Of a DNA stretch of 64,000 nucleotides, positions 26,891 through 36,172 are shown piece by piece. The stretch is from Planctobacterium marinum (lineage in GTDB: Bacteria; Pseudomonadota; Gammaproteobacteria; Enterobacterales; Alteromonadaceae): the NCBI RefSeq assembly GCF_020687805.1, contig NZ_JAJEWQ010000001.1:267191-331190 (forward strand). Reading direction: 5' to 3'. Below the pieces are notes generated by a model. That model did no database searches and was not told where the DNA came from. It saw only the letters and a list, made by a program, of their open reading frames with translations. Both the position numbers and the translations under genes were made by a program. Numbering within the stretch: position 1 is the first letter of the stretch; each line of letters starts with the position of its first letter.

Positions 26891-27358
26891 TTAAAGCTGA
26901 CTCTGTAAATAATTCTGCAACCCAACTTTGTCGATCAGGCCAATCTGCTGTTCAAGCCAACGGGCGTGATCCATTTCAGTATCATCAATCAGTGTCTGCA
27001 ACATATTGCGTGTCACAAAGTCTTGTTCCTGTTCGCATAAGGCCATAGTTTCTTTCAGCAATGCGTCAACCTGATATTCGATTTTCAAGTCGTTTTTTAA
27101 CATCGAAGGAACGTCGGTGCCTACCAAAATAGGATCGCGCTTGGACATATCCGGTACACCTTCGAGGAACAGAATACGTTCGATCAACAGAGACGCATGT
27201 TGCTTTTCATCGTCAAACTCGTGATCAATTCGCTCATACAATTTGTTGAACCCCCAATCCTGATACATGCGGGAATGTATAAAGTATTGATCCATAGCGG
27301 TAAGTTCATTGGCTAACAGCCTGTTCAGGGCGTCGATTACATTTTGTTTGCCTTGCAT
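26891..27358 (-). CDS. bfr: Bacterioferritin subunit with intact ferroxidase site
   Basis: The 155-residue product aligns with E. coli Bfr along its full length. The di-iron ligands are present: Glu in NELTAMDQYF, Glu and His in DDEKQHAS, Glu in LKIEYQV, and Glu with His in TEMDHARW. The haem-ligating Met52 is replaced by Lys (E-K-Q-H instead of E-M-K-H). This subunit therefore oxidises iron but should not bind haem. It overlaps the stop of its partner gene at 27358. Mixed 24-mers with that partner are likely. Confidence 0.92.
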   Translation of the reverse strand: MQGKQNVIDALNRLLANELTAMDQYFIHSRMYQDWGFNKLYERIDHEFDDEKQHASLLIERILFLEGVPDMSKRDPILVGTDVPSMLKNDLKIEYQVDALLKETMALCEQEQDFVTRNMLQTLIDDTEMDHARWLEQQIGLIDKVGLQNYLQSQL

Positions 27359-27831
27359 TACGCTTCTCCTATTTGCGCCTGAAGATAGTTTTCCAGACCC
27401 ATTTGACTAATTTGATATTGCTGAGCTTCGATCCAATCAATGTGTTCTTCTTCATATTCAAGGATTTCAGAAAGCAAATCACGAGATACAAAATCTTTGG
27501 CGGTTTCACACTCGGCTATGGCTTTTTTCAATAGCGGAATTTGTTGTGACTGAAAGCTAAGGTCACAGGACAGCATTTCTTCGCAATGCTCACCTATGAA
27601 CAATTTGCCTAAATTTTGCAGGTTCGGCAGCCCTTCCAGAAACAGGATCCGCTCCATGAGTTTGTCTGCCTGTTTCATGTCTTTGATAGACTTCTTGTAG
27701 CAAACACCGTTTAGTTGCTCGAATCCCCAGTTTTTGTACATTCTGGCGTGCAGAAAATACTGATTGATAGACGTCAATTCTGCGGTAAGCACTTCATTTA
27801 ACAGTGCTAAAATGTGTTTATCACCTTGCAT
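27358..27831 (-). CDS. bfr: Bacterioferritin subunit with haem Met but degenerate ferroxidase site
   Basis: The 157-residue product keeps the Bfr sequence ILFLEGLPNLQNLGKL and the haem Met in SIKDMKQAD. Three ferroxidase positions differ from E. coli Bfr: Glu51 to Asp, His54 to Gln, and Glu94 to Gln (LSFQSQQ). Glu127 and His130 remain (YEEEHIDW). It complements the downstream subunit, which has the opposite loss. Paired Bfr genes of this kind are known to form heteropolymeric shells in other Proteobacteria. Confidence 0.92.
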   Translation of the reverse strand: MQGDKHILALLNEVLTAELTSINQYFLHARMYKNWGFEQLNGVCYKKSIKDMKQADKLMERILFLEGLPNLQNLGKLFIGEHCEEMLSCDLSFQSQQIPLLKKAIAECETAKDFVSRDLLSEILEYEEEHIDWIEAQQYQISQMGLENYLQAQIGEA

Positions 27832-28082
27832 CGTGGAATCACCTAAGCTTAAGTTGTTATCTAGTATAGTAGATATTGACTCAAAAACAAGTAAAAAACC
27901 TTATAAAACAAAGAGATAGTAATGTTAATGGTTCTTGTTTAGGCCTTTTTTCCTATTTGAATTATGGTCGTAATATTTGCATAAATTGGGCAATTTTCGC
28001 TGGATACGGGATTTTGTTTGCGCCTGTTCACACCTCAGGAGTACACTGCGATTCGAGTAAATAAATTAGCCACGTCTCAATC

Positions 28083-28664
28083 ATGATTAAAAACATTATA
28101 ATTGCCGCTTTGTTAATTGGCTTCGGTTATACCTTATCGGTGTTTTGGCCAATGGACCCGTCGTGGCAAGAGGAAGTAAAAGCCCCTTTTAAAGCTGATG
28201 GTTTAATTGGCGGTTCAATCGTAGGTGAATGGGTAGGGGTCGTGGATGAACCTGTCTCAACAGAGGCAACTGCGGCTGAAGAAGATAAGACGCAATATGC
28301 TACTCAACGCGACTTGTTGGTGAGCCCGATGGATGTGGATGTTACGTACACAGTGTTGTTAGGCGAATATCCCAATGAAGATGATGGTAACCGCCACCTG
28401 GCGTTAATCGGTATTACCGATGTTGCACCAACCTATATCCCATACAAAACTCCGTTGGGTAATAAAGCGTTATTACTTTTGCTGGGTAATTACAAAGATG
28501 AACACACCGCCCAGATTCAGGAAAAACAATGGGAGGCCGTGTATGATGTCAATCTTCAGGTTGTCAAAATGCCTGTGTTACCTGATCCCGAAGCCGAGGC
28601 AAAACAAAAACAAGCCGAAGAAACCGCTGAGGCGTTATCAAAAATCTTAAACCCGGATGCCTGA
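28083..28664 (+). CDS. Membrane-anchored protein with SPOR-like region, unknown
   Basis: The 193-residue product has an N-terminal anchor (IIIAALLIGFGYTLSVFW). An acidic linker and a ~75-residue region with TYTVLLGEYPNEDDGNRHLALIG and LLLLGNYKDEHTAQ follow; this has the look of a SPOR-type peptidoglycan-binding fold, though I cannot confirm it. The tail is Ala/Glu/Lys-rich. No clear Shine-Dalgarno sequence is seen before the ATG. It is probably a periplasm-facing envelope protein. Confidence 0.6.
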   Translation: MIKNIIIAALLIGFGYTLSVFWPMDPSWQEEVKAPFKADGLIGGSIVGEWVGVVDEPVSTEATAAEEDKTQYATQRDLLVSPMDVDVTYTVLLGEYPNEDDGNRHLALIGITDVAPTYIPYKTPLGNKALLLLLGNYKDEHTAQIQEKQWEAVYDVNLQVVKMPVLPDPEAEAKQKQAEETAEALSKILNPDA

Positions 28665-28678
28665 GTTACCCGGTTGTT

Positions 28679-28954
28679 TTAAATTTTACCCTTCAGTTTG
28701 TGATTAGTTTGCCAGCCCGCATCTGCCGGATTTTTCACAAAGCACACTTTCAGGGCAGAGCGGCCACTTTGCCCAAAATAAATGGTACTAGACGCGTCCG
28801 CTTCGTTGTCGGTGAGATACCAGCGTTCGTCAGACCAGGCCATACCAGGTGAACTGACAATAAACACACACAAATCGGCCTTGCCTTTTTCCTGAGTGAT
28901 AGTCGCGATGATATTTGCTTCGCTTATATTAAATGTTTGTAATACTTTCGCCAT
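28679..28954 (-). CDS. Small conserved protein (DUF6150-like)
   Basis: The 91-residue cytoplasmic protein contains GKADLCVFIVSSPGMAWSDERWYLT and SALKVCFVKNPADAGWQ. This pattern recalls DUF6150 proteins of unknown function, from memory only. It is convergent with the anchor protein gene upstream and seems monocistronic. Confidence 0.6.
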   Translation of the reverse strand: MAKVLQTFNISEANIIATITQEKGKADLCVFIVSSPGMAWSDERWYLTDNEADASSTIYFGQSGRSALKVCFVKNPADAGWQTNHKLKGKI

Positions 28955-29241
28955 GCACTGCTCACTATTTTGTGGTGAACATTCTATGGATTTGAGAACA
29001 AAAATCTATCTTTGATATCTGGAAATTTATTGCGCTAAAAACGGAATAAGTGTTTGCAAAACCGGCTGTTTATGCCTATGGTGAAACCTGAAGTGCAAGG
29101 AAACGCGATGGAACAGGCGAATTGCATGACATTCAAACGAATACGGATGGATTATTTGCATAAAGGATTGTGTTGTTCCCTTTTTCAATCAAATGCACAT
29201 TAAAAAACGTTGCCAGAAACAGTTAGCTGTCAGAAAAATAT

Positions 29242-29676
29242 ATGAGATTCGGTGAACAAAGACTCGGAAGAAACCCGGTAAGATTGATAGGTGTTAACGC
29301 ACCATTTCAACCTGCACTGCAGTTCGGTCGCGAATACGCAGCAAACGATGATCCCAGATTGCGTGCCAGTCAGTCTTGGGGAGGATCTGACATGGAAGGA
29401 CGAAATGCGGCTGGTAATAGTATTAAAGAGCCACTGCCTACCCGGCAGCAAACGGCGCTGGCTCATCAATTGACGCCTCAGATGCAAAGTATGTTGCGCG
29501 GCGGCATGAGACCCATTCAGAATCGTGGCAGAAGCGCGCAAATTAAGCCTTCTGAGCTTCAATCTGTGCACCTGGGTGAGGCAATAGGGCAAAGCGAAAA
29601 ACGCGCTTCTACCGTTGCTGTTGCGGCTAACCCCAATGGACCGTCAGGGCTGAGAAGAGTCGTTGGCGAAGTATAA
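29242..29676 (+). CDS. Hypothetical basic protein beside the T6SS effector end
   Basis: The 144-residue product is rich in Arg, Gln, Gly and Ala, has no signal peptide and no recognised domain. Low-complexity stretches suggest a mostly disordered protein. The ribosome-binding site is weak. It is convergent with the GNAT gene that ends the T6SS operon, with only 29 bp between them. The long frame on the opposite strand (29230-29592) has no RBS. Whether it is linked to secretion is unknown. Confidence 0.4.
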   Translation: MRFGEQRLGRNPVRLIGVNAPFQPALQFGREYAANDDPRLRASQSWGGSDMEGRNAAGNSIKEPLPTRQQTALAHQLTPQMQSMLRGGMRPIQNRGRSAQIKPSELQSVHLGEAIGQSEKRASTVAVAANPNGPSGLRRVVGEV

Positions 29677-29705
29677 AAGAAACGCTGTAAGGTGATTCAA
29701 CAACT

Positions 29706-30209
29706 TTACTCTTCAACTGGCTGAATTTCCTTATACATATGAAACCAGTTTTCTCCATCAATATAACCCGATAGTTCCGCTAACAGAGTAAATCCGTTTT
29801 TCAGATAAAACTCATAAGTGTGTAAGGTACTTGTTTCCAACACCAGTGCTTTGCCGCCCATTTGTTGAGCCAGGTGCTCAGCCAGAGTAAGAATGCGTTT
29901 GCCAAGTCCAATGCCGCGCAGAGATTCGATGATAAAAAAAGAATAAATAGAGACGGCATTCCAGCGCCTTTGTAAGATTAGCCCGCCCACCAACTCATTG
30001 TGCTCAGCAAATACATTGATATAGCCTTCATATTCAATCGCATAATATCCCAGTAGATTGGATTCGTGCTGTGCGATGAGGGCTTCCAGAGGGTGGTTGC
30101 GTGGCCTGAGGGCTTTAAATCCTATATCGATGAGCAGTTGCCCCGAAGGGGCTTCGAATACTTCCTGATATTCACCAAAATACTGTTCCGAATTCTCCGG
30201 CTCGCTCAT
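29706..30209 (-). CDS. GNAT N-acetyltransferase, last gene of the T6SS operon
   Basis: The 167-residue product has the GNAT core: NELVGGLILQRRW, the acetyl-CoA loop ESLRGIGLGKRILTLAE (Q/RxxGxG/A type), and LETSTLHTYEFYLKNGF. It transfers an acetyl group from acetyl-CoA to an unknown amine. Its ATG overlaps the stop of the putative lipase effector gene (ATGA, 30206-30209), so both are coupled. That is the position where an immunity gene is usually found, but GNAT proteins are not known lipase inhibitors; a role in protecting or modifying the effector is a guess. Confidence 0.85.
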   Translation of the reverse strand: MSEPENSEQYFGEYQEVFEAPSGQLLIDIGFKALRPRNHPLEALIAQHESNLLGYYAIEYEGYINVFAEHNELVGGLILQRRWNAVSIYSFFIIESLRGIGLGKRILTLAEHLAQQMGGKALVLETSTLHTYEFYLKNGFTLLAELSGYIDGENWFHMYKEIQPVEE

Positions 30210-31066
30210 TTTTTGTGAAATACGACGTTTGAGGCTCTGTTATTTAAATTGCCATGAAACTTAGCCGTGCTGTTGTTGGCTCGCGCAGTACTGGTTTTGA
30301 TCCGTTCACTGGATTTTGCATCCTGACCTAAAAGGTGATTGGTCAGTTTGCCAATCTTGGCGTCGTGCATATCTGAGTGCGCCTGTACGCTGGGTAACCA
30401 GGCGCCGGTTTCAACCCGGATATTGTTTTGCGGAGTGATGCTGTTCTTCACACTAAATTTATTATCGACAGACACCATATTGCCCGTTATGTGTTCATTG
30501 GCTCTCGCTGTCGTTACCTGAACGGCGTCTTTGTTGTCATAAATATTATGGATTTGGCCTCTGACTTTGTCCGCAGCGTTGGCAGACCAGGAGGTGTTTT
30601 TCCCCCCGCTGGACATTTGCGGGGTTCCTAACATCACAGCATTGCGAATACTGGGGGTACTTTTAGCGCCCAGTGCTTTACCCAGAACGTTACCACCATG
30701 ACTATGGGCAATGGCGTTGACGTCATTGCTGGTTGAGCGGTTTATGGTAGGGCGGTTAACATCTTTCAGAAAAGCATTTAACTGTTTACCAGCTTCAACT
30801 CGCGATGCCTCTGTTTGACCACCGCTCCACTGAAAATTGGTACTGGCGGTATTGCGGGCCCGGGTGTTTTCTTTGTCAAAAGCTGAGCCGGTTTTAGTCC
30901 AGGCTTCACCACGGGCAAAGGTGCCATGAATATTAATATCAACGCCCCGTTGCCCTTGCGACTGACCGCGAAGATTAATCAGGTTGTTGACATTCTCACG
31001 GGCCAGTTGTTGATTGGTGGTGAGATTGGCCTTTCTGGCTGCGACAATGTCTTTTGCTGATGGCAT
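30206..31066 (-). CDS. Putative T6SS lipase-like effector (alpha/beta hydrolase)
   Basis: The 286-residue product carries an alpha/beta-hydrolase core: oxyanion motif INIHGTFARGEAW (HGT at 47-49), nucleophile elbow AHSHGGN (Ser122), a candidate acid in YDNKDAVQ and a candidate base His230 in VQAHSD. The HGTF plus HSHGG combination is seen in Tle-type phospholipase effectors and related lipases. There is no signal peptide, as expected for T6SS cargo. The gene follows tssA and is coupled to a GNAT gene. The N-terminal 30 and C-terminal 50 residues are Asn/Arg/Lys-rich. Effector status is inferred from position. Confidence 0.65.
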   Translation of the reverse strand: MPSAKDIVAARKANLTTNQQLARENVNNLINLRGQSQGQRGVDINIHGTFARGEAWTKTGSAFDKENTRARNTASTNFQWSGGQTEASRVEAGKQLNAFLKDVNRPTINRSTSNDVNAIAHSHGGNVLGKALGAKSTPSIRNAVMLGTPQMSSGGKNTSWSANAADKVRGQIHNIYDNKDAVQVTTARANEHITGNMVSVDNKFSVKNSITPQNNIRVETGAWLPSVQAHSDMHDAKIGKLTNHLLGQDAKSSERIKTSTARANNSTAKFHGNLNNRASNVVFHKK

Positions 31067-31081
31067 AGTTGATTATTCCGG

Positions 31082-32197
31082 TTAGCGTCTTTGTGCCTGC
31101 TTAGGATCCAGTTCTAATCCCATGACTTCAAAGATGTTGAGTTGTCCCTGATACTGAATAAATAATTCCTGGTACAGCTCTGCGGTGTTCATTTGTCCCC
31201 ATTCAATGGCTTTGTAAACCAGGTATGGAACAGGGCTGTGGGGATCGTCATGAGACAAATATTCTGCAGCTTCTGCCAGTTTGGCATAAGCTTCCTGACG
31301 ATTGCGGATCGGTCCTCGACCAGACCCAGCGCTCATCATATCCGGAGACATATTGTTATCTTCGGATTCATCTTCATCAGAGGCCTGAGCGGCTTCCAGC
31401 CCGCGGTGTTTTACATGGCTATAAAGTGTGTCGTGAATATCTTCCAGCAAAGAGGTTAAGCCGGACAACGAAGGAGCATGTCGACCACACAAATCATCCA
31501 ACGAGGCAGAAAACTGCTCCAGTGCCAGAATACCCAGTTTTAAATTGGTAAATACTTCTTTGTAAAACTCAATGGGGGTGGCGATGATAGAACTAACAAT
31601 GGTCTGAGTTTGCAGTAAATCGTTTTGTAACTTTTTGCGCGTTTCTGCAGGCAGTTGTTCATGTTGAGCCGATAATTCCCAGTCAGACCAACTGTAATAG
31701 GCATCACCACGCGTCGCCGTAATGGACAACTGTTTAACAGTTGGCAATAACTTTTGATTGATCCAAATAATGAGGTTTGTTCGGTACTCCAGATCGTCGT
31801 CTTCGATTTCCGGGTACAAGGAGTCCCAGAAGGTTTCGCATAACTGCTGAATAAAGTAGATAATCGGACCGATGGCGGAAAAACCCCATTTATTGATTTG
31901 CGCCTCTAACAACCAAATGGCAATTTGCAAATCTTTACTTCGGGTTTCCAGTGTTTCTAATGCCAGGCGGCTCACCTCATCCCAATCGGCGGCTTTTAAA
32001 TCATGTTCCCATTGCCCCATCGGCACCGAGGCATCGTCTGCGGTACGTGCGGATTTCAGCGACGCGTAAATACTGTGATGTTTTAGATATTCACCTGAAG
32101 GGTTGTCACCTGCAATAGGTTGCAACAGGGCATCTACAGGTACACCACACATTTGTCCGAATCTTTCTTGTAAAATACTATTGTGATCGGTACTCAT
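31082..32197 (-). CDS. tssA: T6SS protein TssA
   Basis: The 371-residue product has the ImpA_N domain: LLQPIAGDNPSGEYLKHHSIYASLKSAR near the N-terminus and DLQIAIWLLEA followed by CETFWDSLYPEIEDDDLEYR. The C-terminal segment (RQEAYAKLAEAAEYLSHDDPHSPVPYLVYKAIEWG) is typical of short TssA proteins. TssA primes sheath polymerisation at the baseplate and caps the distal end. Its start overlaps the tssM stop codon. Confidence 0.92.
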   Translation of the reverse strand: MSTDHNSILQERFGQMCGVPVDALLQPIAGDNPSGEYLKHHSIYASLKSARTADDASVPMGQWEHDLKAADWDEVSRLALETLETRSKDLQIAIWLLEAQINKWGFSAIGPIIYFIQQLCETFWDSLYPEIEDDDLEYRTNLIIWINQKLLPTVKQLSITATRGDAYYSWSDWELSAQHEQLPAETRKKLQNDLLQTQTIVSSIIATPIEFYKEVFTNLKLGILALEQFSASLDDLCGRHAPSLSGLTSLLEDIHDTLYSHVKHRGLEAAQASDEDESEDNNMSPDMMSAGSGRGPIRNRQEAYAKLAEAAEYLSHDDPHSPVPYLVYKAIEWGQMNTAELYQELFIQYQGQLNIFEVMGLELDPKQAQRR

Positions 32198-35100
32198 CAG
32201 TTGCTTCCTTTTAACACTTGCGGTGCAAATTCTGGGAAATGCTCAGGAATGCTAAGCGCTATTTTTTGTTTGGATTCTGGATCTACACCATAAACGGTGA
32301 ACCTGGCAAAAGCGCGCATGACATTAGGCTGAGGTGCCGGGTGTTGGCCCGATTTGGCTGACACACTGGCTTCAAATTTTAACAGTCTGGATTCTGCCAC
32401 TAATGATTCGCTGTCGATTTCATTGGCTTTATAGGTATTAATAAAGCTCAATAAGCCCCAGATATCGTCAATCCGGTAATTGAGTTCGCCCTGACCACTG
32501 TTGCGTCCATCTATGGCAAAGCCGCGATAAGGGGACTGAGTCGCCCACTTTAATGACATCATGACCGGATCGTTGGGAGTCCAGAAAACCATAGTGCTGG
32601 TGCCAGGGAAACTGCTTTGATATGCCCCGGAAGCAAATGTCCAGGAAGACAGGTGTTCGGTGAACTGGGCATATTCATCCATCACGTTAAATTCAACTTC
32701 AATCTCGATACCAGATGAATCTTTGCCGGAAGCCAAAAGGATATTCTCGAACAGCAGCGCGGTGGCATCAAGTTCTTTGATAAAGTCTTGTGCGGCTTTA
32801 TAGGCTTTGTCTTTCCAGGCCAATACTGCCATACGCTGTACCAGTCCATTGGCCAACGGCGAATATTGCTCCAGAAATTCCCGCATCACTTTTGGCGATA
32901 CATTGCGCGCTTTGGCTTTGCGGGTAAAGGGGGCTTTATCCGCTAACAGCTCTGTAAACAACGCTGATATCTGGGCATATTCTTTTTTAATTTGGTCAGC
33001 CTTAAAGCTGTTGCAATGTTGAATGGCCCGGTTGATGATGTTTTTGTGGCCTAATGAGAAGGCATCGCTACCTTCCGGTACGACCATTTCAGCCGTTGTC
33101 GCAAAGCAATTGGACTGATCCACAACTGCTAATTGATTGCTCATGAACTGGTTTAATTGTTCCAGGCTATTTGAAGGATCTTTATTTTGTTGTTTATTTA
33201 GTTCAATCAGGGTGTTCTGCCATTTGCCAAACAATTCGTAATTAACATATTTACCTTTGGTGTTTAGCAGAAATACCACCAGCGGCTCTGCATATTCAAA
33301 GGCTATATTGTTGGCTCGCTCGGCCTGAGCCGAAAGATAATCTTGCAATTGACCATCGCCATTAATGCCAAACAAAACGGCGTTGTATTGGTGGGCGCTC
33401 CATTTGGGTTTCTGCAAGGGAGTAAATATTCGATTGTCGCGATAAAGCTTATCAACCCGCTCTAACAGCTTAAAAGCGTGATCCTGACTGAGTTTTAACA
33501 ACCAGGCGTGACTTTCTTCAAATTCCAGTTTTTGGTAGGCCAGTAACAACGCCAAAATCGAATCCATGGATTTCCTGAAGTTGCCAACAGCGGCAGACAA
33601 ATAGGCCTCCTGCTGGCTCACCGGTCGCAAAGACTCAGGACGGAACTCGGCGACTTCTTCTATCTGGGCCTGCAATACATGCCGGTTCATGGCAAACTGC
33701 AGCTGTTTCAGTGCAATACCTTGCGCAAAATAGGCCTGATTGTCTCGTACTTTTTTATTGGGAAGCCAAACACTTTGGTATTCGGTATTGGCAAACTGAA
33801 CGTATTCGTCGTACAACTCAAGTGCGCGATTGAGCTGTTCGGTGGACCAGAAAAAGTCCTCGCCGCGATCTACATAATCGCTGCCAGCGACGACATCCAT
33901 ATAGCTCAACGCGTTGGTTTTTTCTACGGAAGCAAACAGTGCTTCGGCATTTTGGTTTAGGGTCATTGGATAGTCTGTATTGGCATAAATTTTCATATAC
34001 AAACTTTGATTGTCGTTGTCCATGACTTGCGAAACTGCACTCTGACAGCTTTCTAAAAATTGTTTCGCTGCGCTTCGGTCCTGTCCGAAGTTATCACTGA
34101 GTGACAGCAAGGAATCATGGACTAACATGCATTCATTAGGGGAGGCATGAGAGGTAAGCCAATAGTTTTTAAGATGCGACAACCACTGATTGTACTGCTT
34201 TAAACTCTGGGCAAATTCAGGGATCTTGTTATACCAGCTAATGACTGTCGGCAAACTTTGCAACTGGGCGCTTAACTCAAAAAAGTCTTTTGGCGCTACC
34301 ACCTCACGGGCAATTATGGCGATTTCCTGGTTCGCCAGCGCCATGATTTTGTTCCATTGCTCGGGGGTTTCTAAGGGTTTAATATCGCAAAAGGTATTAA
34401 ATTCTATGTCATTGTTTTTGTTCGATATAGCTCGTATGTAGAGGGATGAGTGCTCGTAAAAACTATCGGGAAGTTTAGTGTCATACAGGTAGCCAACAAT
34501 GTCAGTAATTTTTCGTTCGGTGTCCAGTGACGACTGATGATCATTGGTAATTAAATCACTTAGTTCGTCATATCGCGCATAGCCGACAGACAATTCATTC
34601 AGCCAGTTGGAAAAGTCCACAGACGAGCCAAGGTTTTGGATATTGTTGAGTTTGTCCTGAATTTTAGATTGCATTTTGCACTGAAAAGCAGGAAATACCA
34701 CTTCGCCAAAAACATGCGACGAAAAGTAATCCATAATGCGGTCGTTAAAGGAGTTGTGCCAGGACAAAGGCATACTCAGGTAATTAATTTCACTGGCGTC
34801 CATGGAGCCTATGTGGTCCAGTACCCGGTTGACGTGGGTGAGGCCAGTTACTTCTTCAATTTTGGGCTCATTTTCGATTGCCCGCACTAAACCGGTGGTT
34901 TGTGCGTTTAACGCCATGGTGTCCATGACTAATAATGTGGTCAGCGCGCCAAACGTGATAATGGATGTATATTGATAGGCGCGCAATCGACTATTACTGG
35001 ACAGCAGCTTGTTTTGAGGAGGGAAGGCCAGTCGGTTTTCTGCAAAGATCTTTTGTTCAAAAAGCTCCTGCAGGCAAATAAACTGTTTTTCAGTATCACC

Positions 35101-36171
35101 GGTATCGGCATTTCGCTGGGTATTTTGCCCGGTAAAATAGACACCGCGAAACATCAGCGGCATTTGTAATGCAGTACTGCCAAAAAGTTCATTACAGACA
35201 ATCGTTAATGGCGCTTCAGTTGAATCCAGACTGTTGGCTAACAACAAAGCTTCAGTGGGTTTGTTTTTATCTAAAGCCTTATCGTGACTGATAATCGACA
35301 TCTGTGCGCTGCGTATCTGATGCGATACTGCGGATATGGCTTCGGTGATCCAACTACTTTGGTAAGGTTGTGAATCATTATACGGGTTAGCCCAACCAAA
35401 CTGTTGATTGATATAGCGCTTAACCCGATCCTGGGACCAAAACGCATCAAACCCCTGTAGTTTTTCAGCCCCGGTGACGACCAGGTAAACGGGCAGAATA
35501 AAACCGACTTTTTGCTGGGTTTGCCAGACAGATTGATAAATCTCTGTTGCCCAGTTCTCCAGCTCCAGCTTATCTAATTCAACAAACTTGCTGATGGGCA
35601 GTGTAATGATCACACCATCCAATGGGCGTTCCGGGCGGAACTGCTTTAATTCCGAGACAATTTGTGCGGTATTTTCATGGTGTACCACACACCCTTGCTG
35701 GAACAAGTACCAACTGTCGCTATCGTCTTTTTTCTGCAATAAGCGCTGTTCTTTCTTACCTAAAACGGACTCCAGTTCGCTCAACATGGCGCGATCCGGT
35801 GTGGTATCACCACCGCTAATCATCAGGTAGGTAGGGAGTTTATAGCGTTTTTCGTGACCGCCACTGAGTAGTTGTACAGCATTTACCAGGCCCCCAACAA
35901 CGTTTACCTTAGGCTTTGCGACCTGGCCTTCTTTGCGCTCTTCTACGGCATCATCCGCCTTTTTCTTTAGGCGAAATAAATCGTCTCTTGAAAAGCTGAT
36001 ACGATTGAACCCACGAGGCAAAAAGGGAATGACAATCTTAATCTGTTTACCACTGGCAAGTATGATTAAGAACACAACAACAATAAGTAATATCAGTAAC
36101 CAGATGAGGTTGTAGTCACCAAAGAACCCATCCAGTTTATTGAACATGCGCTTTAATTCATTTAAGTTCAT
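32197..36171 (-). CDS. tssM: T6SS membrane protein TssM (IcmF), without Walker A
   Basis: The 1324-residue product has TM1 around residues 22-40 and a second hydrophobic segment around 405-425 (YTSIITFGALTTLLVMDTM). A long periplasmic part ends with the IcmF C-terminal segment (GLLSFINTYKANE…RFTVYGVDPE). With TssL and TssJ it forms the trans-envelope complex. At the usual nucleotide-binding site the sequence is LPTYLMISGGDTTPDRAML (residues 112-130), which lacks the GxxGxGK(T/S) lysine. The cytoplasmic domain is therefore unlikely to bind ATP in the classical way. Confidence 0.92.
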   Translation of the reverse strand: MNLNELKRMFNKLDGFFGDYNLIWLLILLIVVVFLIILASGKQIKIVIPFLPRGFNRISFSRDDLFRLKKKADDAVEERKEGQVAKPKVNVVGGLVNAVQLLSGGHEKRYKLPTYLMISGGDTTPDRAMLSELESVLGKKEQRLLQKKDDSDSWYLFQQGCVVHHENTAQIVSELKQFRPERPLDGVIITLPISKFVELDKLELENWATEIYQSVWQTQQKVGFILPVYLVVTGAEKLQGFDAFWSQDRVKRYINQQFGWANPYNDSQPYQSSWITEAISAVSHQIRSAQMSIISHDKALDKNKPTEALLLANSLDSTEAPLTIVCNELFGSTALQMPLMFRGVYFTGQNTQRNADTGDTEKQFICLQELFEQKIFAENRLAFPPQNKLLSSNSRLRAYQYTSIITFGALTTLLVMDTMALNAQTTGLVRAIENEPKIEEVTGLTHVNRVLDHIGSMDASEINYLSMPLSWHNSFNDRIMDYFSSHVFGEVVFPAFQCKMQSKIQDKLNNIQNLGSSVDFSNWLNELSVGYARYDELSDLITNDHQSSLDTERKITDIVGYLYDTKLPDSFYEHSSLYIRAISNKNNDIEFNTFCDIKPLETPEQWNKIMALANQEIAIIAREVVAPKDFFELSAQLQSLPTVISWYNKIPEFAQSLKQYNQWLSHLKNYWLTSHASPNECMLVHDSLLSLSDNFGQDRSAAKQFLESCQSAVSQVMDNDNQSLYMKIYANTDYPMTLNQNAEALFASVEKTNALSYMDVVAGSDYVDRGEDFFWSTEQLNRALELYDEYVQFANTEYQSVWLPNKKVRDNQAYFAQGIALKQLQFAMNRHVLQAQIEEVAEFRPESLRPVSQQEAYLSAAVGNFRKSMDSILALLLAYQKLEFEESHAWLLKLSQDHAFKLLERVDKLYRDNRIFTPLQKPKWSAHQYNAVLFGINGDGQLQDYLSAQAERANNIAFEYAEPLVVFLLNTKGKYVNYELFGKWQNTLIELNKQQNKDPSNSLEQLNQFMSNQLAVVDQSNCFATTAEMVVPEGSDAFSLGHKNIINRAIQHCNSFKADQIKKEYAQISALFTELLADKAPFTRKAKARNVSPKVMREFLEQYSPLANGLVQRMAVLAWKDKAYKAAQDFIKELDATALLFENILLASGKDSSGIEIEVEFNVMDEYAQFTEHLSSWTFASGAYQSSFPGTSTMVFWTPNDPVMMSLKWATQSPYRGFAIDGRNSGQGELNYRIDDIWGLLSFINTYKANEIDSESLVAESRLLKFEASVSAKSGQHPAPQPNVMRAFARFTVYGVDPESKQKIALSIPEHFPEFAPQVLKGSN

Positions 36172-36172
36172 G

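Noticed and set aside
27876-28064. A 62-codon plus-strand frame between bfr and the anchored protein gene.
   Set aside because: TTG start without RBS, no domain, and composition like the surrounding AT-rich spacer.
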